Source: Fodinicola feengrottensis (GTDB lineage Bacteria > Actinomycetota > Actinomycetes > Mycobacteriales > HKI-0501). Taken from it: a stretch of 64,000 nt of DNA. A program made the position numbers and the translations under genes. The stretch is taken from the NCBI RefSeq assembly GCF_010993775.1, contig NZ_WOTO01000033.1, forward strand, positions 38,580 through 102,579, read 5' to 3'. This document shows, piece after piece, positions 43,698 to 53,440 of the stretch. Under the pieces are notes generated by a model. That model was not told the origin of the DNA and did not search any database. It saw only the letters and a list, made by a program, of their open reading frames with translations. How positions within the stretch are numbered: position 1 is the stretch's first letter; each line of letters opens with the position of its first letter.

Positions 43698-45149
43698 ATG
43701 CGTCCACCCGTTGTCCGCCGGAGAGTGCGCTCAGTCGCGCTCGTCGCGGCGCTGGCCACCTCGACCCTGGTCGCGTCCGGGCTGCCGGCGGCGGCCGCCC
43801 CGGCCACCGCCGACGGCCTCAGCCTTATCCAGACGCGTACGTCCCTGCTGGGCACCCACGAGTGGTTCCAGCAGACGTACAAAGGCCTGCCGGTCGTCAA
43901 CGGCTGGTACGCCAAACATCTGGACCGCTCCGGGCGGGTGTCCTCAGTGACCGACGCGCGCAAGCAGGTGCCGTCGAACGTGACCACCAGCGCGACCGTG
44001 CCGGCCGCTCAGGCAGCCCAGACCGCACAGGCCGCGGCGACGAAATTTGCTCGTGCCGTCAACAAAACAGGCGGTCGTACGGACGCCACCCAAACCGCGG
44101 TCTCCACCAAGCTGGGCGTCATTGGCGGCGCCGGCTCGCGGTTGGTCTGGCAGGTCACCAGCCGGGGCGCCGGCGGCAGCATCGAAACGCTGGTCGACGC
44201 CACCACCAAGCAGACGCTGAAAGTCAGTCCGCTGTCGGACAACTATGACGCGATCGGCCAGGTGTTCGACCCGAACCCGGTGGTAGCGCTGGAAAACGAA
44301 TCGCTGACCGACCAGGACGACGCCGACTACCCGGCGATTCAGAAGGCGTACAAGTTCAAGCTGCTGACCGATCTGACCGACCCGACGCACCTGGTCGGCA
44401 AATGGGCGAAAATCGTCAACACCGACGCGGTCAGCTCCAAGACGCACTTGTTCAACTTCAAGCGCAACCAGCCCGGATTCGAGCAGGTTTCGGCGTACTA
44501 CGCGGTCACCGTGGCCCAGCGTTACATCCGCAGCCTCGGCCTGACCGACGTCAACGCCGAGCCGCAGGACCTCCTGACTGACGGCATTCCGGACGACAAC
44601 TCGTTCTACGACCCGAGCACCGACCAGATCACCACCGGCACCGGCGGCGTCGACGACGCCGAGGACCTCGAGGTCGTGCAGCACGAATACGGCCACGCCG
44701 TCCAGGACGACCAGGTGCCCGGTTTTGGTGCCAGCGAAGAGGCCGGCGCGATCGGCGAAGGCTTCGGCGACTACCTGGCCGGCACCCTTTCGCTGCCCAA
44801 CGGCAAGGGTTTCGACCCCGCGTGCCTGATGGACTGGGACTCCACCTCGTACACCGACGCCCCACACTGCATTCGGCGCCTGGACACCAAAAAGACGACC
44901 GACGACAAGACCGGCGAGGTCCACGACGACGGCGAGATCTGGTCGTCGGCCGCGCTGTGGGAGATCAACCGCACCCTGGGCCGCCAGAAGGCCGACAAGC
45001 TCATCATCCAGTCCCAGTTCTACTACGCCCCCGACACCTCTTTCGCCGCCGCCGCCAACAACGTCGTCGCCACCGCGAGGGCCTTGTACGGCCAACAAAC
45101 CGCCGCCAAAATCCGGCCCTTCTTCGTCAAACGCAAAATCCTCACGTAG
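43698..45149 (+). CDS. Secreted zinc metallopeptidase (M36/fungalysin-like)
   Basis: Intact 483 residues. Signal peptide SVALVAALATSTLVASGLPA then AAAP; FTP-like propeptide (YKGLPVVNGWYAKHLDRSGR); zinc motif LEVVQHEYGHAVQDDQ with the third ligand in AGAIGEGFGDYLAGTL. GAGAGG lies upstream of ATG 43698; a TGCGAA/TTCGCA hairpin (43662-43681) precedes that. Predicted extracellular protein degradation. Confidence 0.87.
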   Translation: MRPPVVRRRVRSVALVAALATSTLVASGLPAAAAPATADGLSLIQTRTSLLGTHEWFQQTYKGLPVVNGWYAKHLDRSGRVSSVTDARKQVPSNVTTSATVPAAQAAQTAQAAATKFARAVNKTGGRTDATQTAVSTKLGVIGGAGSRLVWQVTSRGAGGSIETLVDATTKQTLKVSPLSDNYDAIGQVFDPNPVVALENESLTDQDDADYPAIQKAYKFKLLTDLTDPTHLVGKWAKIVNTDAVSSKTHLFNFKRNQPGFEQVSAYYAVTVAQRYIRSLGLTDVNAEPQDLLTDGIPDDNSFYDPSTDQITTGTGGVDDAEDLEVVQHEYGHAVQDDQVPGFGASEEAGAIGEGFGDYLAGTLSLPNGKGFDPACLMDWDSTSYTDAPHCIRRLDTKKTTDDKTGEVHDDGEIWSSAALWEINRTLGRQKADKLIIQSQFYYAPDTSFAAAANNVVATARALYGQQTAAKIRPFFVKRKILT

Positions 45150-45169
45150 CTCGGGTTTGTGGAGTGCGC

Positions 45170-45383
45170 CCTGGTTAAGAGCAGTGTGCACTGCGGAAGC
45201 GAGAACACTCGTTAAAAGCGGTGTGACTGCAGAGATGAGCGCCCTGGTTAAAGCCGTGACTGCGAGGGTGCGGCGTCTCGTCTACCAGCCACAAGAAAAC
45301 CCCGCCCCGCCACCAAAGACCGGTGGTGGGGCGGGGTTTTCTTGTGGCTACTGCCGATGCGCCCTGTGTTTCTGGCGCCTGGC
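45170..45383 (-). repeat. Intergenic repeat B, copy 2 (inverted)
   Basis: On the minus strand reads CGCCAGGCGCCAGAAACACA, hairpin (45292-45315 with 45323-45346, 24 bp with one G-T), GGCTGGTAGACGAGACG, then tandem units with TTTAACCAGGGCGCTCATC. The stem differs from copy 1 by paired changes (A-T to G-C) that keep pairing. The rest of 45384-45692 contains a segment resembling 47110-47290. Confidence 0.75.
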
Positions 45384-45692
45384 GGAAGAGCATTTTGATG
45401 GTGTGGGAGGTTGCTTGACCTGGCTTCTCCACCACCGGGGTCTGGCCTGTCGGGCCCAGGTGGTGCCGCTGTGACAGTCCGATCGAATCGGCGCATCGTT
45501 GTCGAAATGCATCACAGAACCCGCTTCTTCGCGGCCTTGACGATCGCCGGATGCTCCACTTCAACAACCGCATCCGGCCCACCATCGTCGGAAAGCCCAC
45601 TATGACATCCCCGTCTTGGCAGTAGACGTGCTTGACCCAGCGACTCTCGCTGGATGTGGTGAACCCGGGATCACCGGGCGCCCTTCCAACCG

Positions 45693-46913
45693 CTAGAACG
45701 GTGGTGGTGGGTATTCGTCGTTGGGGGTGACGTCGTACGTTCGACCGGTGGGGCTGGTCCAAAGGAAATGGCCCGGCGTCGGTTGGGTGACGGTCCAGCC
45801 GTGTTCTTTGATGTCGTTGTGGAATTTGCATGCCGGTCCGGCGCTGTCGTACGCGGTCTTCCCTGCTGGATCACGAAAGGGAATGGTGTGGTCGAACTCG
45901 CAGGTCGCCGCCGGCCGGTTGCAGGCCGGTCCGCAGCATCGTTGGTCGCGTGCGTTGACCAGGTCGCGTAGCGCTTTGGTAGGGCGGTAGCGTGTACGGC
46001 CGTGGTCGATCACGACACCGCTGACGGGGTCGGTGAGGATTCGGTACCATTCGCTGTTTTCGTCGCCGGCGAGTTCGCGGGCGCGTTGCGCGGTCATCGG
46101 CCCGTATCCACTCAGGATCGCGGGGTTGTCGTCCAGGCCCATCAACGTGGTGGCGTCGACGCGGAGTTCGATTTTTTGGTGCGTACGTTGCTCGGCACGC
46201 CCAGACAGAGATCGGTGAGGGCGTCGGCGCGTAGCGCGTCCATGGTGCGGGACTCGTCTTTGGTTTTAAGGCTGCGAGCGATCGTATCGATGCGACGGTA
46301 GATCGCCTCCGCGGACTCTGCTGGCAGGAAAGCGCCCAGCAGAGCCATCCCGTCTTCGCAAGGCTGCTTTTCCACTCGCCTCTCCGAGACCAGCCTCTTG
46401 CGACGCGCTTCGGCAGCGGCTGGGTCGATTTTGATGACCTCCCCGGCGGGCCCTGTCCCGGATCGATCGAGGCGTCTTGGAATCGGCGCCGGGTAGCACT
46501 TTCTCTTCGACTTTCCGAGCGTCCTCGGGTGAGAGGTGGCCGACCTGGTCCGCGAACGTGAATGCTTTGCGCAAGTCAAGGTGACCGTGGGACATCCCGG
46601 CCATGGTGCCGGGGAGTTCGTGGACGAGTTGGTACGCCAAATTCAACCGTTTCTGAGCCGCTGACAGGCTCCAGGTCAGGGATGCGGCGATTTCACCGGC
46701 CGCGTATTTGGAGAAGGGTGCGCCCACGGCTGGGCGGGCGTTGGTGAAGCGGTCCATGAACCGCATCTGCATCGCCTGCGTATACGAAATCACCTTATCC
46801 AGCGCCTCGACCGCGGCCAGCGCGGTATCAGCGTCGGCCCGGCCGTACCGGTCGAGTTCCTCCAGCATCTGCAGAGGAACCCAGCTCGGTGGCATGGTCC
46901 GCCACGGTTGCAT
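45693..46913 (-). CDS. DUF222/HNH endonuclease-domain protein (two frameshifts)
   Basis: About 400 residues of the 13E12-repeat type. N-terminal DUF222: AVEALDKVISYTQAMQMRFM, AAGEIAASLTWSLSAAQKRL, MSHGHLDLRKAFTFADQVGH; middle DALRADALTDLCLG; C-terminal HNH: LVNARDQRCCGPACNRPAAT, CEFDHTIPF, CKFHNDIKE. Shifts near 46455 and 46165. The true start is probably just upstream: an out-of-frame ATG at 46956 would give MS-AENERRPQF with one extra base. Function unsettled; often multi-copy in actinomycetes. Confidence 0.82.
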
Positions 46914-47109
46914 GTTTGGGTCGGTGAACTGCGGTCGCCTTTCGTTTTCTGCTCATAACCCGATTTTACCGGCCGCTACCGACAGTCGGGGTGCCAGTTT
47001 TCGTTTCTGTGGATAAGAAACGGACCACCTAACCCCCTGTGGAAAACCCCTGTTTCAGAGCACGCTCTGGCGCCCGATACTCAACTGCTTGTTTCCTACG
47101 AAGCGGTAA

Positions 47110-47290
47110 TGAGGCCCATTCGTCCCCACGTAGTGCCACTGTGAAAATCGGACCTGATCCAGGGCCTCGTCGGGCGACGTACACCACCGAACCGGTCTTC
47201 TTTGCTGCCGCGACAGAGGCGGAATATTCGTCGCTCTTCCAGTATCACCAGCCCATCGGCCACGACCGGGAAAGTCCACTACAACACCCC
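47110..47290. repeat. Diverged duplicate of 45465-45645
   Basis: By eye the two stretches align over about 180 bp with perhaps 60 percent identity: both have GTGCC-CTGTGA, then GAACC-G-TCTTC, then GGAAAG-CCACTA. Plus-strand frames also match in places (RFFAALTIA / VFFAAATEA). Probably relics of a shared sequence. No gene otherwise in 46914-47452. Confidence 0.4.
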
Positions 47291-47300
47291 CGCCTAGTAA

Positions 47301-47368
47301 GACCGACGCCCCTGCCGGAGGGCGACAACATCGACCTGGCGGCCGATGGCGCCGGACGGGGCTGGGTC
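47301..47368 (-). repeat. Intergenic repeat A, copy 2 (inverted)
   Basis: Minus strand reads GACCCAGCCCCGTCCGGCGC to GGCAGGGGCGTCGGTC, about 94 percent identical to 39216-39285. The palindromic AAGTTGACCAACTT (47376-47389) also recurs from the left copy region. It sits just before the LicD operon. Confidence 0.75.
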
Positions 47369-47452
47369 TTGTACAAAGTTGACCAACTTGATGGTAAAGG
47401 GGGGGCGTGGGGATGACGAAAGTCATCAGTTTGGTGGGGGCTCTTCAAAGTT

Positions 47453-48209
47453 GTGACAAAAGTGAATTCCAACGTTGCATATTGGCATGTAGCCTCTTTA
47501 CCGCTCGGCTTTCAGTGCACAGTTATCGGTGAACGGGGTATTTCGGCGTTGGCTCCACAGGAGAATTCGCTTCCGCGGTCCAGTCAGTGGGTGGTGGATC
47601 ACGTCTATCGGACGCTTGAGGTCGTCGACGACCTGCTGACTTGGCTGGAAGTGCCGTACACGATGCTCGGCGGTACGTTGCTCGGCGCGGTCCGCCATCG
47701 CGGTCTCATTCCGTGGGACGACGACGGCGACGTTGGCGCCGGCCACGAGTTCTTCCCGCGAATCCAGCGGTGGGCACCAGATTACCTGCGGGCCCGCGGT
47801 TTCGGGGTCAGTCGCGGCACGTTGGCGCATTTCAAGGTCTTTCCGCTGACTGGCCGGCCGTTGGTGTCCGAAGGCCGGCCGCGCTATCCGTTCACCGATA
47901 TCTTTCCGCTCACTTCGCGCGCGGACGGAACCATGGTCTCTCTCCCACGACGGCATGGTTCGGCGGTTTCCCACTCAGTTCTTCCTACCCGGCGAGTACG
48001 GCCATTTTCACCGCTATGACTTTGGACCGCTCACGCTGTCCGGGGTCACCGAGCCGACCGCCCGGCGTTACCTGGACGACGCGTACGGGCCGACCTGGCC
48101 GACCGAGGCCTACCTCACCTGGGATCACCTGCAGCCGGTGTTAAGGGAAAAACGGGTCGTCAGCGCTGTTGACGTTCCTTGCGCGATGCCGTCGGGGCTG
48201 GTGGCATGA
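47453..48209 (+). CDS. LicD-family phosphotransferase (one frameshift)
   Basis: About 250 residues. Core signature VPYTMLGGTLLGAVRHRGLI then PWDDDGDVG is the LicD nucleotidyl/phospho-alcohol transferase motif (phosphocholine or similar onto glycans). Later: HFKVFPLTGRP, YPFTDIFPL, EYGHFHRYDFGPLTL. Frame change near 47945. The start is uncertain (GTG 47453 or a later codon). First gene of a six-gene run; its stop overlaps the next start as ATGA. Confidence 0.82.
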
Positions 48210-49289
48210 CCGGCGACGAAGCGCAGGTTCGGAGTCTTTTCCAGCTGGCTACTGAAAAGTACGAGCAGGCCGGCGACTGGATGGCACTCGCGCGGCTGCT
48301 GGAGCGGACCGGTCATCGCGATCAGGCGATCGACGTCCTGCTGTCCCGGGCGACGGCCGGCGACCCGAACGCGGCGGTGGAACTGGCCGGTGTCCACGAG
48401 CGAGCAGGAGACCTCGGTCAGGCCGAAGACGTTTTGCGGGATTTCGCTGACCATCCAGCGGTCGCCGTCCTACTCGCCGGCTTGTTGGAGCGAGCGGACC
48501 GGCTTGACGAAGCCGAGAAATTGTGGTGGCACGCGTTTTCTCTCGATTCCTCGGCCGAGACGTATCCGCCGTTGGTTTGGCGGCTGGATGCGGCTGGACG
48601 GCCCAGCGAGGCGATGAGCGTACTACGGAAAATGGTCGCGCTCGGTGACACCACAGCCATGCTGGCCTTGGCTCGACGGCTGAGCCGCGCCGGGTCGGGC
48701 GACGAGGCTCGGGAGCTGATCGGCCGGGCCGCCGACCTGGGTGATCCGGCGGCCACGCACGAATGGGCGCGCTGCCTGGAAAACGCCGGCCGGCCGGCCG
48801 AGGCAGAGCGGGTGGTGCGCCGCTCACCCGGGCGATGGTGGCGGCTGGCGGCACAGGCGGAGCGGGCCGATGAGCTGGACCGGGCCCAAAAATTCACCGA
48901 GCGGGCAGCGGACGCCGGTGACACCGCCTCAATGCACGCTGTTGCGCGGATGTACGAAAGCGCCGGCCACCCCGATGCCGCGAAAGACCAGCTGCGACGG
49001 GCCGCCGCGGACGCGCGCCGCGTTGCTCGCGCTGGCCGGGCTCGATGACGTCGATCTGCTCGAAGCGGCGGCCGAAACCGGCGACACCGCGGCACGTTAT
49101 CGTTATGCCGCAGCGGTTTCCGAACACCCTGACCCGGAAGTTTCGTTGCGAAAGCAGGCATTGGCCGGCGACCCGGCAGCTCGCCTGGAGCTGTCCGCGA
49201 TGCTGGCCACCGCCGGTCGGACCGAAGAGTCTGACCGCGTACGCATCCTGGGCCTGCGGCTCGACGGCAGCACCGCGCGGCCGTGGTGA
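48206..49289 (+). CDS. TPR/Sel1-like helical repeat protein (one frameshift)
   Basis: About 361 residues of repeated alpha-helix pairs, for example DWMALARLLERTGHRDQAID, ATAGDPNAAVELAGVHERAG, GRAADLGDPAATHEWARCLE, ERAADAGDTASMHAVARMYE. No enzyme motif. Frame changes near 49010. Probably a scaffold or partner for the neighbouring phospho-transfer enzymes; overlaps both neighbours. Confidence 0.75.
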
Positions 49290-49744
49290 GCGCGATGGTC
49301 GACCGCGTCATCACCTTCGGCACCTTCGACCTTTTCCACATTGGACACCTGGCCATCCTGGAGCGGGCCGCGACCTTCGGCCCGCTGGTCGTCGGCATTT
49401 CCACGGATCGGCTCACGATAGCGAAAAAGTCGCGACCACCGGTCTTCCCCGAGCGGCATCGGGTTCGCATCGTGTCAGCGCTTTCGGTGGTGGACCGGGT
49501 TTTCCTTGAGCATTCACTGGCGGAGAAACGCCGCTACATTCTCGAACAACAGGCTCACATCCTGGTGATGGGCGACGACTGGGCCGGCCGTTTCGACCAT
49601 CTTTCCGACATTTGCCGAGTGATCTACCTGCCGCGTACGGCCTCGATCTCGACCACGGCGACCATCGAGACGATCGTCGAACGCTCGGCACCCACCGTGC
49701 CGGCCGCGCGCGGCGAACAGCCAGTCTCCGAGCAGGCCAGATGA
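49286..49744 (+). CDS. TagD-like cytidylyltransferase
   Basis: About 152 residues; GTG 49286 overlaps the previous stop as GTGA (ATG 49295 also possible). VITFGTFDLFHIGHLAILER has the HxGH nucleotidyl motif, and YLPRTASISTTATIE matches the RTxGISTT motif of glycerol-3-phosphate cytidylyltransferases. Makes a CDP-alcohol (CDP-glycerol or similar), a plausible donor for the LicD protein. ATGA overlap with the MFS gene. Confidence 0.85.
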   Translation: MSAMVDRVITFGTFDLFHIGHLAILERAATFGPLVVGISTDRLTIAKKSRPPVFPERHRVRIVSALSVVDRVFLEHSLAEKRRYILEQQAHILVMGDDWAGRFDHLSDICRVIYLPRTASISTTATIETIVERSAPTVPAARGEQPVSEQAR

Positions 49745-50988
49745 CCACCGCCGTCCAGCCGCGGCAGCGGACTCAGGTGTCGCCCTGGAAACCATTGCTC
49801 GTACGGCAATACCGGCTGCTCTGGATCGCCCAGTTCGGCTCGAACATCGGCACCTGGGCGCAGACCCTGGGCGCCCAGTGGCTGGTGGCCGGCCACGGCT
49901 CGGCACTGGTCGGAGTCGTCCAGACGGCCACCGCACTGCCGATGTTCCTGCTGGTGCTGCCGGCCGGCGCGGTGGCCGACCTGCTGGACCGGCGTCGGCT
50001 GTTGTTGGTCGCCCAACTGGTCATGCTGGTGGTCGTCGCCGGGGCTCTCGCGCTCCTCACTCTGGTCGGCGGACTCTCCACGATTTCGCTGCTGGCATTC
50101 ACCTTTCTGCTCGGCTGCGGGCAGGCGATGATGGCTCCGGCGTGGCAGGCCATCCAGCCCGAACTGGTGCCTCGCGACCTGATCAGCCAAGCGGCCGCCC
50201 TCAACACGACCAGCGTCAACCTGGCCCGGATCGTCGGCCCGGCGATCGGCGGCCTGCTGGTGGCGGTGGCCGGCGCCGGCTGGACTTTTGGCCTGAACGC
50301 GGTATCTTTCGTCGGCGCGGTCGTGGTGCTGACACTGTGGCGACGCCCGGCCGACCTCACCCCGAGCCGGACCAGCGGCCTGTTTCGGGCGCTCGCCGAG
50401 GGAATCTCGTACGTACGACGGTCGTCGCCGGCGCGCCGGGTGCTGCTGCGGGTGCTGTTGTTCGTACCGGCCTCGTGCGTGATCTGGCCCTACCTTCCGG
50501 TGGTCGCGCGCCAACACTTCGGCTGGGGATCGGCCGGCTACGGCGTCCTGGTCGGTGCTTTTGGCTTGGGCGCGACGATCGGCGCGCTCGTGCTGCCACA
50601 CGTACGAGCCAGATACGGCCCCAACGAGCTGCTGATGCTGGCCGGAACTGGCTTCGCGGTGGCCCTGCTGGTGGTCGGTTTTGTGCCGCTGGCGGCGGTC
50701 GTGATGCCGGCGCTGATCGTCGCGGGCATGTGTACGCTCACCGCGCTGTCCACGTTCAACACCAGCATGCAGCTGCTTCTGCCCGACTCGATGCGAGCCC
50801 GCGGCCTCGCGGTCTATCAGCTTATTTTCCACGGTGGCATGGCAGTCGCGTCGCCGCTGTGGGGTTGGCTGGGCGACTGGCTGGGAGTCGCGGCCGGATG
50901 TGTGCTCGCCGCCGGGCTGCTCGGGCTCGGCGCGGCCAGCGTCCGGTGGAGCTCACTCGCGACCCTAGACTCACCCAGGAGTGTGTAA
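49741..50988 (+). CDS. MFS transporter (MFS_3/EntS-like)
   Basis: Intact 415 residues, about 12 transmembrane segments. Front segment YRLLWIAQFGSNIGTWAQTL and GAQWLVAGHGSALVGVVQ; loop AGAVADLLDRRRLL; NTTSVNLARIVGPAIGGLLV. Typical exporter group. Overlaps the cytidylyltransferase, so probably serves the same product. Confidence 0.87.
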   Translation: MTTAVQPRQRTQVSPWKPLLVRQYRLLWIAQFGSNIGTWAQTLGAQWLVAGHGSALVGVVQTATALPMFLLVLPAGAVADLLDRRRLLLVAQLVMLVVVAGALALLTLVGGLSTISLLAFTFLLGCGQAMMAPAWQAIQPELVPRDLISQAAALNTTSVNLARIVGPAIGGLLVAVAGAGWTFGLNAVSFVGAVVVLTLWRRPADLTPSRTSGLFRALAEGISYVRRSSPARRVLLRVLLFVPASCVIWPYLPVVARQHFGWGSAGYGVLVGAFGLGATIGALVLPHVRARYGPNELLMLAGTGFAVALLVVGFVPLAAVVMPALIVAGMCTLTALSTFNTSMQLLLPDSMRARGLAVYQLIFHGGMAVASPLWGWLGDWLGVAAGCVLAAGLLGLGAASVRWSSLATLDSPRSV

Positions 50989-50991
50989 ACC

Positions 50992-51993
50992 TTGCTTGTC
51001 AATGACCGCATCGTCGAACCGGTCACCGCGGTGCCGGCCGATTACGTCTCAGCGCTGGAGAATGTCGTCTCGCAGCGGGAATCGGTGGCCGGATTCGTCC
51101 GCGGGAAGGACTTTCGGCGCGTCTATTTTGTCGGCTGTGGCGCATCTTACTACGCGACCTGGCCAGCACTGTCCTTTATGGACAATGCGAGTGACCTGCC
51201 TGCATGGCGGTGCACCGGTGGCGACTTCGCGACCGCACCACCCCGCCGCCTGGACCGTCGTACGCTGGTCGTGGCGGCTTCACATTCGGGATATACCGAC
51301 GAAACTATCGACGCCGCGCGGCTAGCTCGGCGAGCCGGCGCGACGGTCGCGGCGATCACCCGCGAGCAGGCCAGCCCGCTCGCCGAGGTCGCCCACGAGA
51401 CTTTCGCCTACTGCAGTAACAGTGCGATCGTGGAGTCGCGAATGCTGCTGTTCCAGCTTTTCGCTCGGTCGCTGGCCCATCGCGACACCACGGTGTTCGA
51501 GAAGCTCCCCCTCGCATTACGTACGGCCAAAGACGAGGTCGTCGCCGCCGCGACCGAGATCGCCGGCCGGTTGGACAGCGGCACGATGGCCTATGTCGTT
51601 GGTGCGGGACCGTCGCTCGGCGTGGCAAATGCCTTCGCGCACTGCTATCTCCAGGAAATGCAATGGATTCCGGCGACCGCGGTGGACGCCACCACTTTCT
51701 TCCACGGTCCGTTCGAAGCCGTCGAACCCGGCACGCCGGTGCTCGTCCTGTTGGCCGAGGACGGCAGTCGCGCCGCAGCCGAACGCGTGTGGCGGTTCGC
51801 CGAAAACTATTCGGGAAACGTGGCCGTCCTGGACAGCAGGAAGATGTCGCTGCCGGGCGTACGACCAGCGGACCGCGCCGAACTGGGGGTCATCGGGCTT
51901 GGCAGTGCGGCTCGGCGGGTCGTCGACTTCCTCGCCGCCGCACGCGGGCATGACCTCACGACTCGCCGGTATATGCGCCGGGTCGACTATTGA
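50992..51993 (+). CDS. SIS-domain sugar-phosphate isomerase-like protein
   Basis: Intact 333 residues from TTG 50992. Two SIS domains: VYFVGCGASYYATWPALSFM, VVAASHSGYTDETIDAARLA, then AYVVGAGPSLGVANAFAHCY and FHGPFEAVEPGTPVLVLLAE. Resembles GlmS-isomerase, AgaS and fructosamine-6-phosphate deglycase types. Substrate unclear; TTGA overlap with the HAD gene. Confidence 0.83.
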   Translation: MLVNDRIVEPVTAVPADYVSALENVVSQRESVAGFVRGKDFRRVYFVGCGASYYATWPALSFMDNASDLPAWRCTGGDFATAPPRRLDRRTLVVAASHSGYTDETIDAARLARRAGATVAAITREQASPLAEVAHETFAYCSNSAIVESRMLLFQLFARSLAHRDTTVFEKLPLALRTAKDEVVAAATEIAGRLDSGTMAYVVGAGPSLGVANAFAHCYLQEMQWIPATAVDATTFFHGPFEAVEPGTPVLVLLAEDGSRAAAERVWRFAENYSGNVAVLDSRKMSLPGVRPADRAELGVIGLGSAARRVVDFLAAARGHDLTTRRYMRRVDY

Positions 51994-52783
51994 CCGGACG
52001 GCTGGTCGCGCTCGACATCGACGGGACGCTGACGACCAGTCGGCAACCGGTCAGCCCACGCGTACGAGCGGCGGTCCGCGCGGTCGTCGAAGGTGGCGAC
52101 CACGTCGTGCTGGCCACCGGCCGACCGGCCCTCGCCGTCCGGCCCGTAGTCGAGGATTTGGCTCTGTCAAACGGATTCGCGGTGTGCTCAAACGGCGCCG
52201 TACTGCTGGACGTGAGCAGTCGGCGGGCACTGCACATCCAACCGGTTTCGCTGGGGCTGATTTTGGCCGCATTCGACCGGCAAGCGCCTGGCGCGCTTTA
52301 CGCGGCAGAGGTGGTCGGCGTCGGAAACCACGTCAGCGGCCGGTTCCCGGACGGCGCCTTGACCGGCCGGCAAATCCCCTTACCGCGCAAGGAAATAGCC
52401 GACTGCTGGGCGCCACGGCTGGCCGCGTGGTGGCCGTCAAGGTCGCTGGAGGACGTACGCCAGCGGCTCTCCCACATCGCGCTGCCCGAAGTCGCCATGA
52501 CCCCCTCGACCACGACCGGCCGTGGCTGATCGCGGTGGCCGCCGGAGTGTCGAAAATGACGACGTTGGAACGGTTACGGGTACGCCTCGACATCCCGCAG
52601 GACGCGACATTTGCCGCCGGAGACGGCAATAACGACGTGGAGATGCTCACCTGGGCAGCGCACGCCGTCGCGATGGGCGACGCGCCCGCAGCCGTACGCG
52701 CGGTCGCCGACACCGTGACCGGAACCGTCGCCGAAGACGGCCTCGCGACGGCTCTTAACGCCTGGCTCGCCAAGGTTAGATGA
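51990..52783 (+). CDS. Cof-type HAD hydrolase (two frameshifts)
   Basis: About 264 residues. Motif I VALDIDGTLTTSRQP, HVVLATGRPALAVRPVVEDL, GFAVCSNGAVLLD, C-terminal SKMTTLERLRVRLDIPQDAT and FAAGDGNNDVEMLTWAAHAV. Shifts near 52400 and 52510. Dephosphorylates small sugar phosphates. Last gene of the operon; its end overlaps the converging response-regulator end by 8 bp. Confidence 0.85.
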
Positions 52784-53440
52784 GGCGGCGGTCGACGGCC
52801 CAGCGGGAGAGTTCGTAGCGGTTCGACATCTGCAGTTTGCGCAGCACGCTGGAGACGTGGGTTTCCACGGTTTTCACCGAGATAAAGAGCTCCGAACCAA
52901 TTTCCTTGTACGCGTAACCGCGCGCTAGAAGCCGCAGCACCTCGCGTTCGCGGTTGGTGAGCTGGTCCAGGTCGGGATCCCGAAGCGGCGCGGTCGGGTT
53001 CTGAGTGAAGGCGTCCAGCACGAATCCGGCCAGGCGTGGGGAAAAAACACCGCGTCGCCGTCGGCGACCCGGCGGATCGCGTCGGCGAGTTCGGCGGCCG
53101 AGATGGTTTTCGTGACATAGCCGCGGGCACCGGCCCGTACCAGGCCAATCACGTCCTCGGCCGCGTCGGACACGCTCAACGCGAGGAAACGGATGCTCGC
53201 GTCGGCCTTGCGGACCGCCTCCAACACCGCCCGTCCACCGCCGTCTGGCATGTGTACGTCCAAAAGCACGACATCCGGCTTGACCGACTGGATCGTCGCG
53301 ATCGCCTCCGCGACCGTGCCAGCCTCGCCGACCAAATCCACGTAGTTGCCGAGCTCTGCTCTCACGCCGGCACGGAACATCGCGTGATCGTCAACCAGAA
53401 AGACCCGCGGGGTCGAGGTCGGGGTCTCGGATTCCACCAT
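52776..53440 (-). CDS. LuxR/NarL-family response regulator (one frameshift)
   Basis: About 221 residues. Receiver domain: VFLVDDHAMFRAGVRAEL, phospho-Asp in DVVLLDVHMPDGGG, VTKTISAAELADAIRRVA. DNA-binding: LTNREREVLRLLARGYAYKE, ISVKTVETHVSSVLRKLQMS. Frame changes at an A6 run (53042-53047). TGATG coupling with the kinase upstream. Likely regulates the adjacent PspC genes. Confidence 0.9.

Noticed and set aside
45693..46913. DUF222-HNH gene as a transposase or insertion sequence
   Set aside because: No transposase catalytic motif and no terminal repeats at its own ends; the flanking A and B repeats are reported separately.
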